Below are positions 7,140 to 9,352 of a stretch of 9,352 bases of DNA, one piece after another. Numbering within the stretch: position 1 is the first letter of the stretch; the number at the start of each line of letters is the position of its first letter. Origin of the DNA: Chitinophagales bacterium (GTDB lineage Bacteria; Bacteroidota; Bacteroidia; Chitinophagales; UBA2359); contig JAHDDA010000003.1 of NCBI GenBank assembly GCA_020629595.1, positions 13,845-23,196 of the forward strand, given 5' to 3'. The position numbers were made by a program, and so were the translations under genes. Below the pieces are notes generated by a model. It was not told the origin of the DNA. It did no database searches and was given only the letters and a program-made list of their open reading frames with translations.

Positions 7140-7147
7140 CAAAAATA
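7140..7147 (-). promoter_or_regulatory. Candidate -7 promoter element for the lipoprotein/DUF5723 unit (TATTTTTG)
   Basis: Read on the reverse strand, TATTTTTG matches TAnnTTTG and lies 64 bp before the lipoprotein ATG. The region is AT-rich, so chance matches are likely, and no matching -33 TTTG is obvious. Confidence 0.3.
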
Positions 7148-7201
7148 TTTTACAAATAAAAAATTTAAGACTTTTACTTTTCTAAGCAAATTATAGTTCA
7201 T

Positions 7202-7217
7202 ACCATTACTAAATGGT
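7202..7217. repeat. Small inverted repeat ACCATT/AATGGT
   Basis: ACCATT (7202-7207) and AATGGT (7212-7217) form a perfect 6-bp inverted repeat around ACTA, in the spacer between the lipoprotein gene and ilvB. It is a possible regulator-binding palindrome; nothing else in the sequence identifies a regulator. Confidence 0.35.
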
Positions 7218-7248
7218 TAAACGATAGGGCTTTTTGAAATATAAAAAC

Positions 7249-7288
7249 GCTAATTTATTAGCATCACAAACAAAAGGCATTAAATTTG
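7249..7288 (+). promoter_or_regulatory. Candidate ilvB promoter with palindrome over the -33 region
   Basis: TAAATTTG (7281-7288) matches the Bacteroidota -7 box exactly. TTAG (7258-7261), a 3-of-4 match to the -33 TTTG, lies 19 bp upstream, a plausible spacing. That TTAG is part of the perfect inverted repeat GCTAA-TTTA-TTAGC (7249-7262), where a repressor could block the promoter. The predicted leader to the ilvB ATG is about 58-60 nt. Confidence 0.45.
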
Positions 7289-7296
7289 ATTAACCC

Positions 7297-7315
7297 AAGT
7301 AAGAGCCGCTTACTT
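7297..7315 (+). promoter_or_regulatory. Hairpin in the predicted ilvB 5' leader
   Basis: AAGTAAG (7297-7303) and CTTACTT (7309-7315) form a perfect 7-bp stem around the loop AGCCG, 9 bp after the candidate -7 box and 37 bp before the ilvB ATG. It could be a DNA operator or an RNA hairpin. No leader peptide rich in Leu/Ile/Val codons and no T-run follows, so classic attenuation is not supported. Confidence 0.4.
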
Positions 7316-7352
7316 AAATAGAAAGTGAAAATTTTTAAAAATAATATATTAT

Positions 7353-9092
7353 ATGTCAGTTGAATCACTAACTGTAGAAGAAAACGACCAGCCAACAACA
7401 AATTTAATTTCAGGTGCAGAAGCTGTATTACAAGCACTTGTTGCAGAGGGAATTGATACCATTTTTGGTTATCCTGGTGGAGCAATTATGCCTGTTTACG
7501 ATTCGTTATATTTTTATCAAGATAAAATAAATCATATATTAGTTCGCCACGAGCAGGGAGCAACTCACGCTGCTGAAGGATATGCACGTGTACACAACAA
7601 GGCTGCTGTTTGTATGGCAACCTCAGGACCGGGAGCTACTAACTTAATTACAGGTATTGCCGATGCTCAAATAGATTCTACACCAATGGTGTGTATTACA
7701 GGGCAGGTGGCTAGCCATTTGTTGGGAAGCGATGCTTTTCAAGAAACAGATGTAATAGGCGTAACTATGCCTATTACCAAATGGAACTATCAAATTACTA
7801 AAGCCGATGAAATACCAGAAGTATTTGCAAAGGCGTTTTATATTGCTAATACAGGGCGTCCTGGACCGGTAGTGATTGATATTACAAAAGATGCTCAGAT
7901 TGAAATGATGAGCAAGCCTTTTGCTTATAAAAAGTGTACGAGTTTAAGAAGCTACACCGAGAAAAGAATTTTAAATGACAAAGCACTTGAAGCTGCTGCC
8001 GATTTATTAAATAATGCCAAAAAACCATTTTGTTTATTAGGACATGGAGTTTTAATTTCAGGAGCACAACAAGAATTTAGAAAATTTATTGAAAAAGCTG
8101 GTATTCCAGTTGGTAGTACATTACAAGGGCTTTCGGCATTGCCAAACAAGCACCCATTACACCAAGGAATGTTGGGAATGCACGGTAATTACGGTCCTAA
8201 TGTTTTAACAAATGAAGCCGATGTTATTATTGCCATAGGTATGCGTTTTGATGATAGGGTTACAGGTAATTTGAATAAATATGCCAAGCAAGCAAAAATT
8301 ATACATATTGAAATAGATCCTGCCGAAATTAATAAAAACGTAAAATGCCATGTACCCATTATTGCCGATGCTAAGCAAGCACTTAAAGCCTTAACACCTT
8401 TGGTATATAGTAAAAAATATCCCGAATGGCTTAGAGAGTTTGAAAAGTGTGCTAAAATTGAGTTTGAAAAAGTAATTGAAAGAGATATATTTCCTAAAGG
8501 TGGACCAATTAAAATGGGGGAGGTTGTGCGTAAACTTTCTGATAAAACGGAAGGAAAAGCCATAGTTGTAACCGATGTAGGGCAACACCAGATGGCAGCG
8601 GCTCGATACTACGAATTTGATGATACTGATGCTTGGGTTTCTTCGGGTGGATTAGGAACAATGGGCTTTTGCCTACCTGCGGCTTTTGGTGCAAAAATGG
8701 CACACCCGCATCGTGAAGTTTTAGCATTTATAGGAGATGGGAGTTTTCAAATGACCATACAAGAGTTAGGCACAATTTGGCAAAACGATTTAGCAGTAAA
8801 AATAATTATACTGAATAATGAACACCTAGGAATGGTTCGCCAATGGCAGCAGTTATTTTTTGATAGAAGATATTCTGCGGTAGAATTACGCAATCCTGAT
8901 TTTATTAAAATTTCGGAAGGCTTTGGGGTAAAAGCCAAAAAAGTAACAGAACGTGCTAACTTAGATGCTGCGTTAGATGAAATGTTGGCTTCTGAAACTT
9001 CATTTTTATTAGAAATTGCCGTTGAGAAAGAAGAAAATGTGTTTCCAATGGTTGCCTCTGGCGATGGTGTTGCCGATATTAGGTTGGAGTAA
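7353..9092 (+). CDS. ilvB: Acetolactate synthase, large (catalytic) subunit IlvB
   Basis: Acetohydroxyacid synthase condenses two pyruvates, or pyruvate and 2-oxobutyrate, in the first common step of valine, leucine and isoleucine synthesis. At 579 residues it has the usual three domains. The N-terminal ThDP domain contains FGYPGGAIMPVYD (38-50), catalytic Glu67 in RHEQGA, and SGPGATNLITGIADA (91-105). FQETDVIGVTMPITKWNYQI (129-148) is the biosynthetic-type segment. The C-terminal ThDP site shows GDGSFQMT (461-468) with the partner NN at 488-489, and MVRQWQQ with Trp498. The N-terminus has about 17 extra polar residues before the conserved core. It has no ACT domain. The regulatory subunit gene ilvN, which often follows directly, is absent in the 260 bp after the stop, and ilvD is not upstream. 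The ATG follows an A-rich leader without a Shine-Dalgarno sequence. Confidence 0.96.
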   Translation: MSVESLTVEENDQPTTNLISGAEAVLQALVAEGIDTIFGYPGGAIMPVYDSLYFYQDKINHILVRHEQGATHAAEGYARVHNKAAVCMATSGPGATNLITGIADAQIDSTPMVCITGQVASHLLGSDAFQETDVIGVTMPITKWNYQITKADEIPEVFAKAFYIANTGRPGPVVIDITKDAQIEMMSKPFAYKKCTSLRSYTEKRILNDKALEAAADLLNNAKKPFCLLGHGVLISGAQQEFRKFIEKAGIPVGSTLQGLSALPNKHPLHQGMLGMHGNYGPNVLTNEADVIIAIGMRFDDRVTGNLNKYAKQAKIIHIEIDPAEINKNVKCHVPIIADAKQALKALTPLVYSKKYPEWLREFEKCAKIEFEKVIERDIFPKGGPIKMGEVVRKLSDKTEGKAIVVTDVGQHQMAAARYYEFDDTDAWVSSGGLGTMGFCLPAAFGAKMAHPHREVLAFIGDGSFQMTIQELGTIWQNDLAVKIIILNNEHLGMVRQWQQLFFDRRYSAVELRNPDFIKISEGFGVKAKKVTERANLDAALDEMLASETSFLLEIAVEKEENVFPMVASGDGVADIRLE

Positions 9093-9107
9093 TTAGAAAA
9101 AGTACAG

Positions 9108-9156
9108 CCCTTTCAGGATTTTATCGTGAAAGGGTTAAATTTAAAATGTTTTTTTT
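9108..9156 (+). terminator. Terminator-like hairpin after ilvB
   Basis: CCCTTTCA (9108-9115) and TGAAAGGG (9127-9134) form a perfect 8-bp stem with an 11-nt loop, 15 bp after the ilvB stop codon. The stem is followed by AT-rich sequence, and the first long T-run (8 T, 9149-9156) comes 14 bp later, already inside repeat copy B. The distance is longer than for a canonical intrinsic terminator. Its presence argues that ilvB is the last gene of its transcript. Confidence 0.5.
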
Positions 9157-9231
9157 GTTAGAGACGTAGCAATGCTACGTCTGTACAGTATAAGTATTAT
9201 GCGAAATAAAAAATCGTTTTAAACTCTATTA
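9140..9231. repeat. MITE/REP-like inverted-repeat element, copy B
   Basis: The left arm TTTAAAATGTTTTTT (9140-9154) differs by one base from the copy A inner arm. The right arm AAAAAATCGTTTTAAA (9208-9223) plus CTCTATTA (9224-9231) matches copy A's left arm in inverted orientation with one substitution and one extra base. The outer left arm is not recognisable; the ilvB terminator-like hairpin occupies that side. The centre has a perfect 9-bp hairpin AGACGTAGC-aat-GCTACGTCT (9162-9182), different in sequence from copy A's core. No ORF is present. Confidence 0.75.
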
Positions 9232-9269
9232 TATAATTATAAAAGTAATCTGAGTACAGGGCAAAAATT

Positions 9270-9285
9270 AAAAGTATAAACTTTT
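9270..9285. repeat. Small inverted repeat AAAAGT/ACTTTT near the right edge
   Basis: AAAAGT-ATAA-ACTTTT is a perfect 6-bp inverted repeat (7 bp counting flanking T/A) in AT-rich DNA after element B. It may be chance or a weak terminator. No gene is recognisable from 9232 to the end of the window. Confidence 0.25.
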
Positions 9286-9352
9286 ATTGTAAAACAAAGT
9301 AAACTACCTTGGAATCCGTTACTTTCAAGGCGAATTTATTCCCTTGCATTTA

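Noticed and set aside
7281..7352. Leader-peptide attenuator for ilvB
   Set aside because: No short ORF rich in Leu, Ile or Val codons and no hairpin followed by a T-run is present in the leader.
7264..8938. Several minus-strand open frames opposite ilvB
   Set aside because: They overlap each other and the strongly conserved ilvB frame; none has a plausible domain.
4863..9231. Composite transposon bounded by elements A and B
   Set aside because: Each element is itself a complete inverted repeat, the 4.2 kb between them holds ordinary housekeeping and envelope genes, and no transposase is present.
9284..9349. A 21-codon minus-strand frame near the right edge starting MQGNKFALKV
   Set aside because: It is too short, is closed by a stop codon just upstream at the window edge, and matches no family I know.
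1..9352. CRISPR array, tRNA, rRNA or anti-phage defence genes
   Set aside because: No regularly spaced direct repeats, no cloverleaf-like sequence and no defence-type domain was seen. The TPR kinase and DUF58 proteins have more ordinary explanations.

Overview
The window is an AT-rich stretch of what looks like a Bacteroidota genome (Flavobacteriia/Cytophagia-like; I cannot place it more precisely). The evidence is a PorP/DUF5723-type envelope protein, short lipoproteins with a lipobox, a Bacteroidota-style ThiL and IlvB, A-rich leaders without Shine-Dalgarno sequences, and several perfect matches to the Bacteroidota promoter core TAnnTTTG. Most genes are ordinary chromosomal genes. I see no transposase, phage gene, CRISPR array or RNA gene, and all complete genes appear intact.

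Layout. Positions 1-140 (minus) hold the N-terminus of a small lipoprotein that runs off the left edge. It lies 45 bp downstream of thiL (186-1232, minus), thiamine-monophosphate kinase. A 234-bp divergent spacer separates thiL from a cytoplasmic TPR-repeat histidine kinase (1467-3377, plus) that has no adjacent response regulator. It is followed after 45 bp by a DUF58/vWA-like protein (3423-4397, plus) with an added N-terminal membrane anchor and no MoxR or Bat partners beside it. A small conserved hypothetical gene (4400-4738, minus) ends 2 bp from the DUF58 stop codon. An inverted-repeat element (4863-4967) comes next. Then a probable two-gene unit on the minus strand encodes a lipoprotein (6452-7075) and a DUF5723 outer-membrane-type protein (4977-6398). 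A 277-bp divergent spacer with three small inverted repeats leads to ilvB (7353-9092, plus), the acetolactate synthase catalytic subunit. It is followed by a terminator-like hairpin and a second copy of the inverted-repeat element (9140-9231).

The genes do not form one pathway. ThiL makes thiamine diphosphate, which IlvB needs as cofactor, but they are 6 kb apart on opposite strands, so this is a metabolic link only. The most noteworthy non-coding signal is the pair of related, non-coding elements of about 92-105 bp. They share terminal arms with the core TTTAAAACG plus a T-run, flank different palindromic cores, and each sits just downstream of a gene's stop codon. They look like a MITE/REP-like family.
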